Positions 34,716 through 44,397 of a stretch of 64,000 bases of DNA are shown here, in pieces (the stretch's first letter is position 1; each line of letters begins with the position of its first letter). The notes under the pieces were generated by a model. That model was not told the origin of the DNA. It did no database searches and saw nothing but the letters and a program-made list of their open reading frames with translations. The stretch lies in the NCBI GenBank assembly GCA_036489565.1, contig DASXFN010000061.1, positions 8,138 to 72,137 on the forward strand. The letters are read 5' to 3'. This DNA is from JAICKN01 sp036489565 (GTDB taxonomy: Bacteria; Acidobacteriota; Terriglobia; Terriglobales; Acidobacteriaceae). The translations under genes and the position numbers were made by a program.

Positions 34716-34746
34716 AGGGATCCTTCGCTTTACTCAGGATGACAAC
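34716..34746. repeat. Short intergenic palindromic repeat (type 1)
   Basis: The reverse strand contains CATCCTGAGTAAAGCGAAGG, with ATCCT/AGGAT inverted ends. It matches my recollection of a short repeat scattered between genes in acidobacterial genomes. It lies in the gap between the LacI gene and the ClC gene. Confidence 0.45.
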
Positions 34747-34754
34747 CTATTGTT

Positions 34755-36536
34755 TCAACTTTCTTCGATTCCCGACAATTGGTATTTCTTCAGGATGTCC
34801 TCGCGGGAAATAACGCCGATGAGTTTATGGAGGTCCGCGCGGTGCACGACTGGGACCAGAGAGAAATGGGAAACATAGCGCAAAGCCGTGTCGAGAGGCA
34901 TGTCGGGATGTAAATGCGGAATATGGCGGATGGGAAGCGCGGAGAGCAGAGTCATCTCTCCTTTGCCCTCGCCCATAAGTTTCTTCAGCGTGTCTCGCGA
35001 GACGACGTTCCAGCCGTTGGGGGAAATCTGCACAATAAACGCGTCCTCGGGCGCCTCCTGAATTCGAATGGACGCCTGCTGCACGGTGTCTTCGGAGTGC
35101 AGCACGGGCGAGGACAGAGTTCGCATCGCGTCTTCCACCACCAGAATCGTCTGTTCGCGTTGTTCTTCGAGTGAAGGGAGCACGAGACCATCTTGCCGAC
35201 TGAGAAGATCGAAGATGGGGATTGGCTGCATGCTGCGGGAAATCAGATAGGCAAAGGTGTTGGCGACAATTACAGGAACGATAATGGAGTAGTTGCCGCT
35301 CACTTCCAGCACCATGAAAACGGAGGTCATGGGAGCGCGGAGAAATCCCGCGAAAAGCACTCCCATTCCGACGAGGGCGTAAGTAGCGGTTGATCCCGTA
35401 AGGTGGGGGTAGAAATAATGTTCGACGCCGCCTGTTGCGCCTCCAAGCATGGCTCCGATAAACAAGGTAGGAGCGAACATGCCGCCAGGGGTGCCGCTGA
35501 CAAAAGATAAAGTGGAGGAAAGAATTTTGAGACCGGCGAGAATGGCCAGAACCCTCCACGGAAAGCGATCGTGCAAGGCCTGGTCCATGTAGTTATATCC
35601 AGCGCCCATGACCTGGGGAGCGCCGAGGTAGCCGATGAGTCCAATCATCAGGCCGGCCGCCGCGGATTGCAGATACTGCGTGTAGCGCGGCATGTCGCGC
35701 AGTTTCGGGCGCAAGTAGCCAATCGCTTTTGCAAAGACCACGGCAGCAATACCACCGGTGATTCCGAGTACCGCATACGCGATTAATTCGCTGGGGCGCA
35801 CGAAGGCAACCGCGGGAATATGAAATAAAGGTTCTGAGCCGAGAAACCAGCGGACCACCACGACGCTGGAGACCGCCGAGAGGACGACGGAACCGAGAAT
35901 GCCGGCGCTCCAGCGGCCGATGACTTCTTCAATGACAAAAAGAACGGCGGAAATGGGAGCGTTGAATGCAGCGGCCAGTCCGGCAGCAGCGCCCATGGGC
36001 GCCAATAAGCGCAATTTTTCGCGAGAAAGTTCCAAGCCCCTGCCCAGGGAAGACGCGAGTGCGGCGCCGATTTGCAGGGAAGGGTCCTCGGGACCGAGCG
36101 AGTGTCCAGCGCCTATGGCCAATGCCGCCGTGATGAATTTTCCAATGGCGGTACGGAAGGGGATATAGCCGTTGTAAATGTAGAGCGCGGCCTTGGTCTG
36201 GTTTACGCCACTGCCGCGGACCAAAGGGAATACGTGAATCACCAGCACCGAAACGAGCAGGCCAACCAGTGTCGGCACGATCAGCAGTCGAAGGTTATGC
36301 GCGTGCGGCAACGGGCCGAGAAGCGCGATGCGCGTCCACTCAATCGCCAGGCGAAAACAGATTACGGCCAGACCGGAGAATATTCCTATAAAGACAGCGA
36401 GAATTAGAAAAAAACGTTCTTCGCGGAATGAAGTTATAAGGGAAAACCACTCAATGCGATGAGTGTGGTTGGCCGGGGCCGGCGTTTCACCAGGTGCGAC
36501 TGGAGTTTGGATTTGCGTAATCACCGGCTCGCTCAT
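34755..36536 (-). CDS. ClC-family chloride channel/transporter with C-terminal CBS pair
   Basis: 593 residues. The membrane core has the ClC anion-site motifs: GSGVN (GSGIP position), GPEDPSLQIG with the gating Glu retained, and GGMFAPTLFIGAMLGG. The last about 140 residues form two CBS domains (VEDAMRTLSS to GVISREDILK). It moves chloride or a similar anion across the inner membrane, possibly gated by nucleotides at the CBS pair. Its start overlaps the stop of the TPR gene upstream by four bases, so the two are translated together. Confidence 0.92.
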   Translation of the reverse strand: MSEPVITQIQTPVAPGETPAPANHTHRIEWFSLITSFREERFFLILAVFIGIFSGLAVICFRLAIEWTRIALLGPLPHAHNLRLLIVPTLVGLLVSVLVIHVFPLVRGSGVNQTKAALYIYNGYIPFRTAIGKFITAALAIGAGHSLGPEDPSLQIGAALASSLGRGLELSREKLRLLAPMGAAAGLAAAFNAPISAVLFVIEEVIGRWSAGILGSVVLSAVSSVVVVRWFLGSEPLFHIPAVAFVRPSELIAYAVLGITGGIAAVVFAKAIGYLRPKLRDMPRYTQYLQSAAAGLMIGLIGYLGAPQVMGAGYNYMDQALHDRFPWRVLAILAGLKILSSTLSFVSGTPGGMFAPTLFIGAMLGGATGGVEHYFYPHLTGSTATYALVGMGVLFAGFLRAPMTSVFMVLEVSGNYSIIVPVIVANTFAYLISRSMQPIPIFDLLSRQDGLVLPSLEEQREQTILVVEDAMRTLSSPVLHSEDTVQQASIRIQEAPEDAFIVQISPNGWNVVSRDTLKKLMGEGKGEMTLLSALPIRHIPHLHPDMPLDTALRYVSHFSLVPVVHRADLHKLIGVISREDILKKYQLSGIEES

Positions 36537-37747
36537 CTTTCCGCTCCGGTGGGATTCTGGGAAAGCAGAAGAAGGGCCTGATCCAAACCGGAAGGCGCTC
36601 CACAGGTTGTTGCAGTTTGTTGCTCGATTTCAAATGTGATGTCAATGGCAGAATCGCGAAGACTGTTTCCGGTACTTGCCCGCAGTTCGGTCACTCTTGG
36701 CTTCAACATCAGCCAGCGCTGGTAAAGCGTGCTTAGAGCATCCGCAGGAGGCTGATTCCCGGAGGATTGCGCGTTATCGGAACGCTTTAGAGCGCCGGAT
36801 GGCTTTGCTAATGTTTCCACGGCGATATTTTTCGCTTTCATACACTCGGATAGCCGGGTTCCGGCCTGCTCAAAACCGCGAACGACTCTTTTTGCGGCTT
36901 CACGGCCAGAGATGCGGCGCGCATAGGGATTGGCTTCAAGAATCATGTTGGTTGTTTCGAGAAGTTGTTTTGTCTCGGCATTCGGAGCATTGTCGGCGAG
37001 GCCGCTTGAGAGATAACGTTGAGCGGTGCGATACCGGCCAAGGCGGTAGGCGGACTCTCCGGCACCGGCGAACGCTTGCACGTTATTACGATCACGGCGA
37101 AGGACCGTTTGATATTCATCCAAAGCATGGTCATAATCGTGGGCATCCATGAACAAGCCCGCTACCGTGAGGTGTAGATTTGGATCGGGTGGCAACGCCG
37201 CTGACCAGCTGATCAGTTCCGCTTGCGCCTGCGGGTAGGCATTTTCAGCAAGAAGAGAATGAATAAGTTCGAGTTGCGTTTCTCGCCGCATCGCCTGCGC
37301 ATCACTGGGCCAGACCCCGTAAATGGCATTGTGATAATACTGCAACGCTTTCTCCGGCAATTTTTGGCGCGCGTAGAGGCGGGCAATGGCCAGATTGACC
37401 AGCGAATTTTGCGGGTCGCGCTCCCATAGGCCGGTGAGATAGGATTCTGCTTCGCTATTTCTTCCTGTATCACGAAGAGTGCGGGCGAGCGAGAGTTCGT
37501 AGTCGAAGTTGTCAGGGTTGTAATCGAGCGCAGCACGGAGATCGTCCACCGCGTCATCAGACCGGCCATTGCGCAAATCCGTCTGGCTTTGCTGGAAAAG
37601 ATGGCGTCCTAAGGCTTTTTTCTGTTCGCCAAAACGGTTGACCAAACGGTGGACTACGCCGAATCCGATCACCGCCAGTACCAGGAGACTCGCGAGTACA
37701 ACCGGTGGGCGGCGGACGAATCCCTTAAGCCGCGATAGAGAGATCAT
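36533..37747 (-). CDS. Membrane-anchored TPR protein
   Basis: 404 residues. An N-terminal membrane anchor (VVLASLLVLAVIGFGVVH, about residues 15-33) is followed by TPR-like helical repeats to about residue 260 (for example LDYNPDNFDYELSLARTLRD). The C-terminal region is unassigned and has two cysteines. First gene of a two-gene operon with the ClC channel; it may be a periplasmic partner of that channel. No closer family recognised. Confidence 0.82.
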   Translation of the reverse strand: MISLSRLKGFVRRPPVVLASLLVLAVIGFGVVHRLVNRFGEQKKALGRHLFQQSQTDLRNGRSDDAVDDLRAALDYNPDNFDYELSLARTLRDTGRNSEAESYLTGLWERDPQNSLVNLAIARLYARQKLPEKALQYYHNAIYGVWPSDAQAMRRETQLELIHSLLAENAYPQAQAELISWSAALPPDPNLHLTVAGLFMDAHDYDHALDEYQTVLRRDRNNVQAFAGAGESAYRLGRYRTAQRYLSSGLADNAPNAETKQLLETTNMILEANPYARRISGREAAKRVVRGFEQAGTRLSECMKAKNIAVETLAKPSGALKRSDNAQSSGNQPPADALSTLYQRWLMLKPRVTELRASTGNSLRDSAIDITFEIEQQTATTCGAPSGLDQALLLLSQNPTGAER

Positions 37748-37868
37748 GTCTTAATCTGCTTCTCTATGTTAAATCAACTGGAGGGCGAATTTGTTATGCG
37801 GTCAGATGCGTCTCAAAATATTTTTATTCAGGTAAGATAAGTGTGCCTTGAATCCCCAGGATGATCCA

Positions 37869-38891
37869 ATGCGCGGTTGCCCGCAGGTTGTTTTCACAAT
37901 TTCTCTCTTCTTGTTGTTGCTGGTTCCGTTGGCCAAAGCAAAATCCTCCAAGAGCATGCATATTTATTCGATTGATGTGGAGGGCGGCCAATCCACGTTA
38001 ATCGTGAGTCCTTCCGGACAGACGCTGCTGATTGACGCTGGGTGGCCGGGAAAAATTGGCGCAGACCGGGTGCTGGCGCTTACCAAACAATTGGGCATCA
38101 AGAAACTGAATTATGTTTTGATCACTCACTTTCATCACGATCATGTGGGCGGAATTCCTGACCTCGTAAAACAGATCAAGGTTGGGACCTTCATAGACCA
38201 CGGCCAGAACCGTGAGGATTCCGATATTACGCGGAAGGATTATGCGGCTTATGAAGGGGCAATTGCCGGGACGAAGCACATCGTGGCGAAGCCTGGAGAC
38301 CGCATCCATATCAAGGGACTCAACGTGGTGGTGCTGACGGCGGACGGAGGGCACATTTCCCATGCATTGTCGGGAGCTGGGCAGGAAAATCCCTTCTGTG
38401 CGGGTGAACCGAATTGGCTGGTGGATCGCAGCGAGAACGCTTATTCGCTTGGAACGTTGACGACGTTCGGCAAATTTCGATTTCTTGACCTGGGAGATCT
38501 CACCAAGAAGAAGGAATCAGAATTGATGTGCCCTGACAATCCAATCGGCAGCGTGGATTTGTTTCTGGTGTCGCATCATGGGCTGGACCAGTCAAATTCC
38601 AAAGCGCTGGTGGATGCGATTCATCCACGAGTAGCCATTATGAACAATGGGGCCAGGAAAGGCGCGAGTCCTGAGGCGTGGCAAAGGGTGTACGATGCTC
38701 CCGGATTGATAGCGTTATGGCAGTTGCACTATGCGGAGGCGGGTGGGAAAGAGCATAACGTTGCGGATGATTTTATCGCCAACACGAAGACGAGTTCTGA
38801 TGGAAATTATATCGAAGTGACCGCGCACCCGGACGGCAGGTTCACGGTGGAAAATTCCCGCAATCAATTTGAGAAGACATATGCGCCGTAA
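37869..38891 (+). CDS. Exported metallo-beta-lactamase-fold hydrolase (ComEC-like)
   Basis: 340 residues from ATG 37869; an in-frame TTG lies seven codons upstream. A signal peptide (VVFTISLFLLLLVPLAKA) precedes an MBL fold starting MHIYSIDVEGGQSTLI, with the metal motif THFHHDHVGG, a later DLGD and SHHG. This is the ComEC/Rec2-type subgroup, which can act on nucleic acids or other phosphoesters. The substrate is unknown. The gluconokinase gene follows 18 bases downstream. Confidence 0.88.
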   Translation: MRGCPQVVFTISLFLLLLVPLAKAKSSKSMHIYSIDVEGGQSTLIVSPSGQTLLIDAGWPGKIGADRVLALTKQLGIKKLNYVLITHFHHDHVGGIPDLVKQIKVGTFIDHGQNREDSDITRKDYAAYEGAIAGTKHIVAKPGDRIHIKGLNVVVLTADGGHISHALSGAGQENPFCAGEPNWLVDRSENAYSLGTLTTFGKFRFLDLGDLTKKKESELMCPDNPIGSVDLFLVSHHGLDQSNSKALVDAIHPRVAIMNNGARKGASPEAWQRVYDAPGLIALWQLHYAEAGGKEHNVADDFIANTKTSSDGNYIEVTAHPDGRFTVENSRNQFEKTYAP

Positions 38892-38909
38892 GCCACGGGC
38901 GAGCTAGGC

Positions 38910-39392
38910 ATGGTCGTCATCGTCATGGGAGTAACGGGGGCGGGGAAGACCACGGTTGGGAATTTGCTAGCTGAGCAACTGGGTTGGAAATTCGCGGATG
39001 CGGACAGCTTCCACTCGGCGGCAAACGTGGAGAAGATGCGGCGGGGAATTCCGCTGGGAGATGCCGATCGCGCTCCGTGGTTGCAGGCCATGCAAGATGC
39101 AATTTCAGGGTGGATCGCTGGGCACGGCAATGTAGTATTGGCGTGTTCCGCGTTAAAGCAGAGCTATCGCGATGCGTTGCGAGTGGGGCCGGAAGTAAAG
39201 ATCGTGTACTTGAAGGGCTCCGAGCAATTGATTAGTTCGCGCTTGCGGCAAAGGCATGGGCATTTTGCGGGAGAGAGTATTCTGACTGCGCAGTTCTCGG
39301 ACCTGGAAGAGCCAGCAGACGCGATTGTTGTGGATGTAAGCCTGCCGCCGGAAGAATTGGTGCGCGAAATCAGAGTGCGGTTAAATATCTAG
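38910..39392 (+). CDS. gntK: Gluconokinase
   Basis: 160 residues, close to the usual GntK length. P-loop GVTGAGKTT, then DADSFHSAANVEKM, PLGDADRAPWL and the VLACSALKQSYRD block are characteristic. It phosphorylates D-gluconate to 6-phosphogluconate with ATP. The neighbouring MFS transporter supports a sugar-acid role. Confidence 0.95.
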   Translation: MVVIVMGVTGAGKTTVGNLLAEQLGWKFADADSFHSAANVEKMRRGIPLGDADRAPWLQAMQDAISGWIAGHGNVVLACSALKQSYRDALRVGPEVKIVYLKGSEQLISSRLRQRHGHFAGESILTAQFSDLEEPADAIVVDVSLPPEELVREIRVRLNI

Positions 39393-39430
39393 CAACAGGA
39401 ATATCCGGATGACGCAAAGTATGACCGGTC

Positions 39431-40741
39431 ATGCAAGAGGTGCTTCCCACGTCTAATCTCATCCCTACCCCAGCTACCGTTCAGCAGGATTCCGGAGCGG
39501 CGATAATTTCCAAGATTACGTTGCGCCTGGTCCCGTTTCTTTTTGTTCTTTACATCATCGCCTATCTGGATCGGATTAATGTCGGCTTTGCCAAGCTGGA
39601 AATGCTGCAACAACTGGGATTGAGCGAGGCCGTCTATGGCTTTGGTGCGGGAATATTTTTCGCCGGATATTTCTTCTTCCAGTTACCCAGCAATCTCGTT
39701 CTTGCGCGAGTAGGGGCGCGGCGCTGGGTCACGCTGCTGATGGTGGTTTGGGGTGCGATTTCCTGCTCCATGATCTTTGTGAAAACCGCGCATGAGTTTT
39801 ATTTTTTACGGTTCTTGCTTGGTGCGGCGGAGGCGGGCTTTTTCCCCGGGGTCATTCTTTATTTAAAAAGCTGGTTCCCAACCACGGCACGCGCGCGCAC
39901 GATTGCCTGGTTTATGGCAGCGGGGCCGCTTTCAGGCGTTGTGGGTGGTCCAATTTCAGGGGCCATCCTGCAATGGCACATCAGCGGATATTTGAAGGCG
40001 TGGCAATGGTTATTCCTAATGGAAGGACTTCCCGCCATTTTCCTGGGATTAGTCGTCTTCTTTGTGCTTGCCGATTCTCCGCAACATGCCCGATGGCTAG
40101 GCGAGAAAGAGCGCAATTGGCTGCTTGCGTTATTGGAAGACGAACGGCGGAGCATGATAGTGCAGAAGAGCACGGTGGGGGCGGCGTTTGCGCGGCCGAT
40201 TATCTGGCTCATGGTCGTGATGTATTTCGGAGTGAATACGTGCGCTTACGGCGTAAGCCTTTGGCTGCCGTCGTTTATTCGAAATCTTTCGGGAATGAGT
40301 GACTTCAAACTCGGCTTGCTTTCTGCCGTGCCCTATATCGCAACCGCGATCGCCATGGTTTTGATTGGATTCCATTCTGACCGGACCGGCGAGCGGAGAT
40401 GGCATATCGCGCTGTCGGCGTTCTGCGGCATGGGCGGTTTGTTATTAAGCGCGTTTTCCCATTCTCTGGTGCCGACCATCATCGGATTGTCGTTGGGGCT
40501 CATGGCGGTGTTCTCCATGTGCGGGCCCATATGGGCGTTAAATACTGGACTGAGCGGAACAGCGGCCGCCGCCGGAATTGCCATTGTGAATTCGGTGGGC
40601 AATTTGGGAGGATTTTTCGGGCCATCCATTATTGGCTTTGTTCAACACAAAACAGCGCTCATCATTATCGGTCTGTTGATTGGACTGGGCGGGTGCATGG
40701 CATTGCTTGTGACGGGACAAGAGCAGACCAAATCCACATAG
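39431..40741 (+). CDS. MFS transporter of the anion:cation symporter (ACS) family
   Basis: 436 residues with about twelve hydrophobic segments. YLDRINVGFAKLEM in the first loop and the FFQLPSNLVLARVGAR region are ACS-family features; members carry hexuronates, galactonate, tartrate or phthalate. Just downstream of gntK, it probably imports gluconate or a related sugar acid, perhaps also glucuronate released by the GH67 enzyme. Confidence 0.9.
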   Translation: MQEVLPTSNLIPTPATVQQDSGAAIISKITLRLVPFLFVLYIIAYLDRINVGFAKLEMLQQLGLSEAVYGFGAGIFFAGYFFFQLPSNLVLARVGARRWVTLLMVVWGAISCSMIFVKTAHEFYFLRFLLGAAEAGFFPGVILYLKSWFPTTARARTIAWFMAAGPLSGVVGGPISGAILQWHISGYLKAWQWLFLMEGLPAIFLGLVVFFVLADSPQHARWLGEKERNWLLALLEDERRSMIVQKSTVGAAFARPIIWLMVVMYFGVNTCAYGVSLWLPSFIRNLSGMSDFKLGLLSAVPYIATAIAMVLIGFHSDRTGERRWHIALSAFCGMGGLLLSAFSHSLVPTIIGLSLGLMAVFSMCGPIWALNTGLSGTAAAAGIAIVNSVGNLGGFFGPSIIGFVQHKTALIIIGLLIGLGGCMALLVTGQEQTKST

Positions 40742-40900
40742 CGGTGTACAGGTATCCACCTACATACCTATATAATTGTTGAGCTTACAGAGTAGTTCCT
40801 CGCTCCTTGCCGAACAATTGTTTACAATAATGTGCCTGCCTTTAGTGTTTGAGATATGAATTCCTGAAGATCCAGGTTAATAAGTTTTAACGATCCGGTT

Positions 40901-43279
40901 TTGACAGAATCAAAGTTTGACCAAACGAGAGTTTTGACCAATCAAACGAAAAACCCGAGGCCGACAGCGCCGGTTTATTGGCGTGTGGAAGGAAGTCTGC
41001 TGAACTTGAGCGTGATGCGTCCAGTTGCATTCTTTACCTGGAATGCGCAGACGTTTTCTGAGCGTTGGGTGCGACGGGGATTGGTGCTGCTGGCGGCAGT
41101 GATCCGTCCGTTTTTGTATTCGCTGGATCGGAAATTCGCTACACGAGTTGTGCACACCGTCTTGCGCGGAGTGACTCGTGACCGGCTCGATTTGCTGGGA
41201 GAGGAATACTTCCAGTACAAGCTGAAGCCACACCTGAAAACCGCTGGAATCGCAAAACTTAAAGAATTACAGGAGTCGGGCGCCGAGGTCGTATTGGTAA
41301 GCCAAGGGTTGGTACACGTCATGCGCCCGCTAGCGCACCATTTAGATGTGAAGTGGGTCATTGCCAACCGGCTGGAATTTCGTAATGGTATTGCCACTGG
41401 CAGGCTGCAGGACCCGGTCGTCCGCCCGCGCGGAATTTTTGCCCGGATTGTCGACTCAGGGCCCGACGGGCAGCGCACACCGCAGCAGTTGGTGCGTGGT
41501 TTGGCGCTGTTAAAGCCGAAATCGCTGTGGGCTGCCGTGATTCCATCGGTGCGCCGCAAGCGTGGGACTGAACGTCCCATTGTGCATTTTGAAAAGAGCG
41601 TGCCGCGCGGACCGCTTTCGGTGCGCAAAGCGCTTGCAGGAAAGCATGTTCTTTTGATCGGAGTGACAGGATTTATCGGCAAGGTCTGGCTGGCGAATAC
41701 GCTGATGGACTTGCCTGAGATCAAGCGCATTTATTTGCTGATCCGGCGACAGAAGTCCAATCCGGCGCGGAAGAGATTCGAGAAACTGGTGCAGGAATCG
41801 CCCGTATTCGACCCTCTGTTCGAAAAGTATGGTGATGGCCTCGCGCAATTTCTCAACGACCGGGTGGAAGTCATCGAAGGGGATGTTTCGCAGGAGGGTT
41901 TGGGGCTCGACTCCGAAACCTCCGCATATTTGCTCAAGAGGTTGGAACTGGTAATCAACAGTTCAGGGCTGACCGATTTCAATCCTGACTTGCGGGACGC
42001 GCTGGGTACCAATGTGGACGCGGCTTTGAACATTTTGGAATTCGTCCGCAAGTCGGACCATTCCGGATTGCTGCACCTTTCTACTTGCTATGTGGCCGGC
42101 GCGCGCGATGAACGCGTGCCGGAAACTGTGCGCCCCGATTACACTCCGATCAACGTTCCTGATTTTGATGCGGAACAGGAGTGGCGCTCGCTCCATGAGG
42201 CGATAAAAAGGGCGGAGATACAAGCCGAAGGCGAGGAAGTAACAGGCGAACTCCGCATGCAGGCGCTGGGCAAGGAACATGCGGCGAAAGACTTGCAAGG
42301 TGCGGCGCTGGAAAATCAGATTCGCAAAAACCGCATTCGCTGGCTGAAGAATTACCTGACGGAATTCGGCGCGGAGCGAGCCAAAGAACTGGGCTGGCCG
42401 AATACATACACGTTGACCAAGAGTTTGGCGGAATCGCTGATCTCGAAATACGGGGTGGGGTTGCCCATTGCTATTGTGCGTCCGGCGATTGTTGAGACCT
42501 CGATTGCCAAGCCATTTGTCGGATGGAATGAGGGCATCAATACTTCGGCGTCACTTTCCTATCTGTTAGGCACAGTGTTCCGGCAGTTGCCGTCGAACGA
42601 GCGCAAGCGGCTGGATATTCTTCCCGTGGATTCGGTTTGCGCGGGAATGACGTTGATTGCTGCGGCGATCATCGAGCGTAGAAATGATTCGCTGTACCAA
42701 TTGGCGACCTCGGTGACGAACCCCTGCGACATGGGACGCTCGATTGAGCTGACTTCGCTTGCGCACCGGAAGCATTACCGGGCGCAGGAAGGGTTGGAAT
42801 ACTGGCTGCGCCTGCGGCTGGATGCGATCCCGGTTTCGAAAGGGCGTTATAACTGGATGTCGGCACCGGCGCAAAAGGCAATTGTGAAGTCTATCCAGCG
42901 AATCATGTCTCCGTTGCCGTTGCGGAAAATTCCGCTGGCGCGGGCGGAGCGCATGCTGGAGAGAGTGGAGAAGCTAGTTGAATTGTTCGAGCCGTTCATT
43001 CTGCTCAACGAACATGATTTCGCCGCCGAGAACATCGAGAAACTTTCTTACGCGCTGGTGGACGAAGAGAAAAAAGATTTTGCCTACGATACGCGATCGC
43101 TGGACTGGTGGGAGTATTGGATCAACATTCACATTCCCGCGTTGCGCAAGTGGACGTATCCTTTGATTGAGGGGCGGCCGCTTGAGACGCGGCCTCCGCG
43201 CGATCTGCATCTTTTGCCAAAATCCAAGGGAGAGCCTGTGAACACCAATACGGACGGAGCAACGTGGCAATATTCCTGA
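40901..43279 (+). CDS. Fatty acyl-CoA/ACP reductase fused to a degenerate HAD-like domain
   Basis: 792 residues from a TTG at 40901; a later GTG or the ATG at residue 39 are alternative starts. Residues about 40-235 resemble a HAD-IB domain: LVSQGLVHVMRPLAHHL and ANRLEFRNGIATGRL match its motif II region, but motif I reads AFFTWNAQT (Thr46, Asn48) where DxD is expected, so catalysis is probably lost. From residue about 248 a Rossmann reductase of the FAR type begins: GVTGFIGK (254-261), LHLSTCYVAG and YTLTK with Tyr503 and Lys507. The C-terminal FAR-like tail includes WWEYWINIHIPALRKW. It reduces activated fatty acids to aldehyde or alcohol. First gene of the lipid-type cluster. Confidence 0.85.
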   Translation: MTESKFDQTRVLTNQTKNPRPTAPVYWRVEGSLLNLSVMRPVAFFTWNAQTFSERWVRRGLVLLAAVIRPFLYSLDRKFATRVVHTVLRGVTRDRLDLLGEEYFQYKLKPHLKTAGIAKLKELQESGAEVVLVSQGLVHVMRPLAHHLDVKWVIANRLEFRNGIATGRLQDPVVRPRGIFARIVDSGPDGQRTPQQLVRGLALLKPKSLWAAVIPSVRRKRGTERPIVHFEKSVPRGPLSVRKALAGKHVLLIGVTGFIGKVWLANTLMDLPEIKRIYLLIRRQKSNPARKRFEKLVQESPVFDPLFEKYGDGLAQFLNDRVEVIEGDVSQEGLGLDSETSAYLLKRLELVINSSGLTDFNPDLRDALGTNVDAALNILEFVRKSDHSGLLHLSTCYVAGARDERVPETVRPDYTPINVPDFDAEQEWRSLHEAIKRAEIQAEGEEVTGELRMQALGKEHAAKDLQGAALENQIRKNRIRWLKNYLTEFGAERAKELGWPNTYTLTKSLAESLISKYGVGLPIAIVRPAIVETSIAKPFVGWNEGINTSASLSYLLGTVFRQLPSNERKRLDILPVDSVCAGMTLIAAAIIERRNDSLYQLATSVTNPCDMGRSIELTSLAHRKHYRAQEGLEYWLRLRLDAIPVSKGRYNWMSAPAQKAIVKSIQRIMSPLPLRKIPLARAERMLERVEKLVELFEPFILLNEHDFAAENIEKLSYALVDEEKKDFAYDTRSLDWWEYWINIHIPALRKWTYPLIEGRPLETRPPRDLHLLPKSKGEPVNTNTDGATWQYS

Positions 43280-44397
43280 CAGGTTCCACCGGATATATTG
43301 GAGCGCATGTTGCCGCGAATTTATTGCAGCAGCATGGTGCGGCGCTCAATGTTCTGGTTCGCGCGAAAGATCCGCATGAAGCGGAAGTCCGGCTTTGGCA
43401 GGCTTTGCAGCTGCACATGGACTTTCCGCACTTCTACGAATTCCTGCAAACGAAAATCCGGGTATTTCGTGGCGACCTGACCGCCCCCGGTTTTGGATTG
43501 GTGCGTGAGGACTACGAACGGCTGGTGCATACGACCGATTCAGTCATTCACTGCGCGGCGTCGTTGAACCGGAAATCAGAGAAAAGTTGTTTGAACGTCA
43601 ATTTGCGCGGCACACTCGAGGTCATACAGCTCGCGCGGCAGGCAAATCACTACCACGGCCTGCGACGCTTCAGCAATGTGAGCACCGTTGCCGTGGCGGG
43701 GAAGCGCCAGGATGAAGTCGTGACCGAGGATGCCTCGATTGACTGGGGCCGTTCGGATTACGATCCCTACGCCCGCACCAAGAAATTTTGCGAACATATG
43801 GTGCGCCAGTTGTTGCCTGATGTGCCGATTACGATTTTTCGTCCCAGCATTGTGCTGGGCGATAGTCGCTATCCACAGACCACGCAATTCGATATGGTCA
43901 GGTCATTCGTGTTTCTTGCGGGTCTTCCGGTCTTGCCGTTTCGCCCCAATGACAAAATTGACATCGTGAACGTGGATTTTGTGGCCGACTCCATTGCGGC
44001 ACTGCACGTAAAAGACAAGCCCCAGTTCGATACCTATCACCTCTCGTCGGGCCGCGACTCGCAGACGTTTCGGCAGGTGACGAGCGCGCTCTCGGCAGCG
44101 CAGAACAAGCGTGGACCGGTGTTCCTGCCCTTCGTTCAAAAGCCATTCGCCGGGATCGTGAACAGTCTTGCCAATCGCAAAAATGCCGTCGGCCGTGGCG
44201 CCGCGCTAATGAAGGTATTCATGCCCTATCTGACCTGGAACACGGTGTTCGACAACACGCGCGTTACTTCAGAACTGGGACGCAAGCCCGTTCCGTTTTC
44301 GCAATACAGCTATCCGTTGTTGAAGTTCAGCCGCGAAACAGATTTTTCCTATCCCTATCAAGGATGGCCGACTAAAGCGGGAGGTACGGTCGCATGA
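43264..44397 (+). CDS. NAD(P)-dependent thioester-reductase-like extended SDR
   Basis: 377 residues from a GTG at 43264, overlapping the reductase stop by 16 bases. GSTGYIGAHVA is the nucleotide-binding loop, followed by VIHCAASLN, FSNVSTVAVAG and YARTK as the catalytic Tyr-x3-Lys. This is the NAD_binding_4 (male-sterility/thioester reductase) subgroup. A second reductase beside the FAR suggests a two-step reduction or separate substrates. It overlaps the next gene by ATGA. Confidence 0.87.
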   Translation: MAIFLTGSTGYIGAHVAANLLQQHGAALNVLVRAKDPHEAEVRLWQALQLHMDFPHFYEFLQTKIRVFRGDLTAPGFGLVREDYERLVHTTDSVIHCAASLNRKSEKSCLNVNLRGTLEVIQLARQANHYHGLRRFSNVSTVAVAGKRQDEVVTEDASIDWGRSDYDPYARTKKFCEHMVRQLLPDVPITIFRPSIVLGDSRYPQTTQFDMVRSFVFLAGLPVLPFRPNDKIDIVNVDFVADSIAALHVKDKPQFDTYHLSSGRDSQTFRQVTSALSAAQNKRGPVFLPFVQKPFAGIVNSLANRKNAVGRGAALMKVFMPYLTWNTVFDNTRVTSELGRKPVPFSQYSYPLLKFSRETDFSYPYQGWPTKAGGTVA

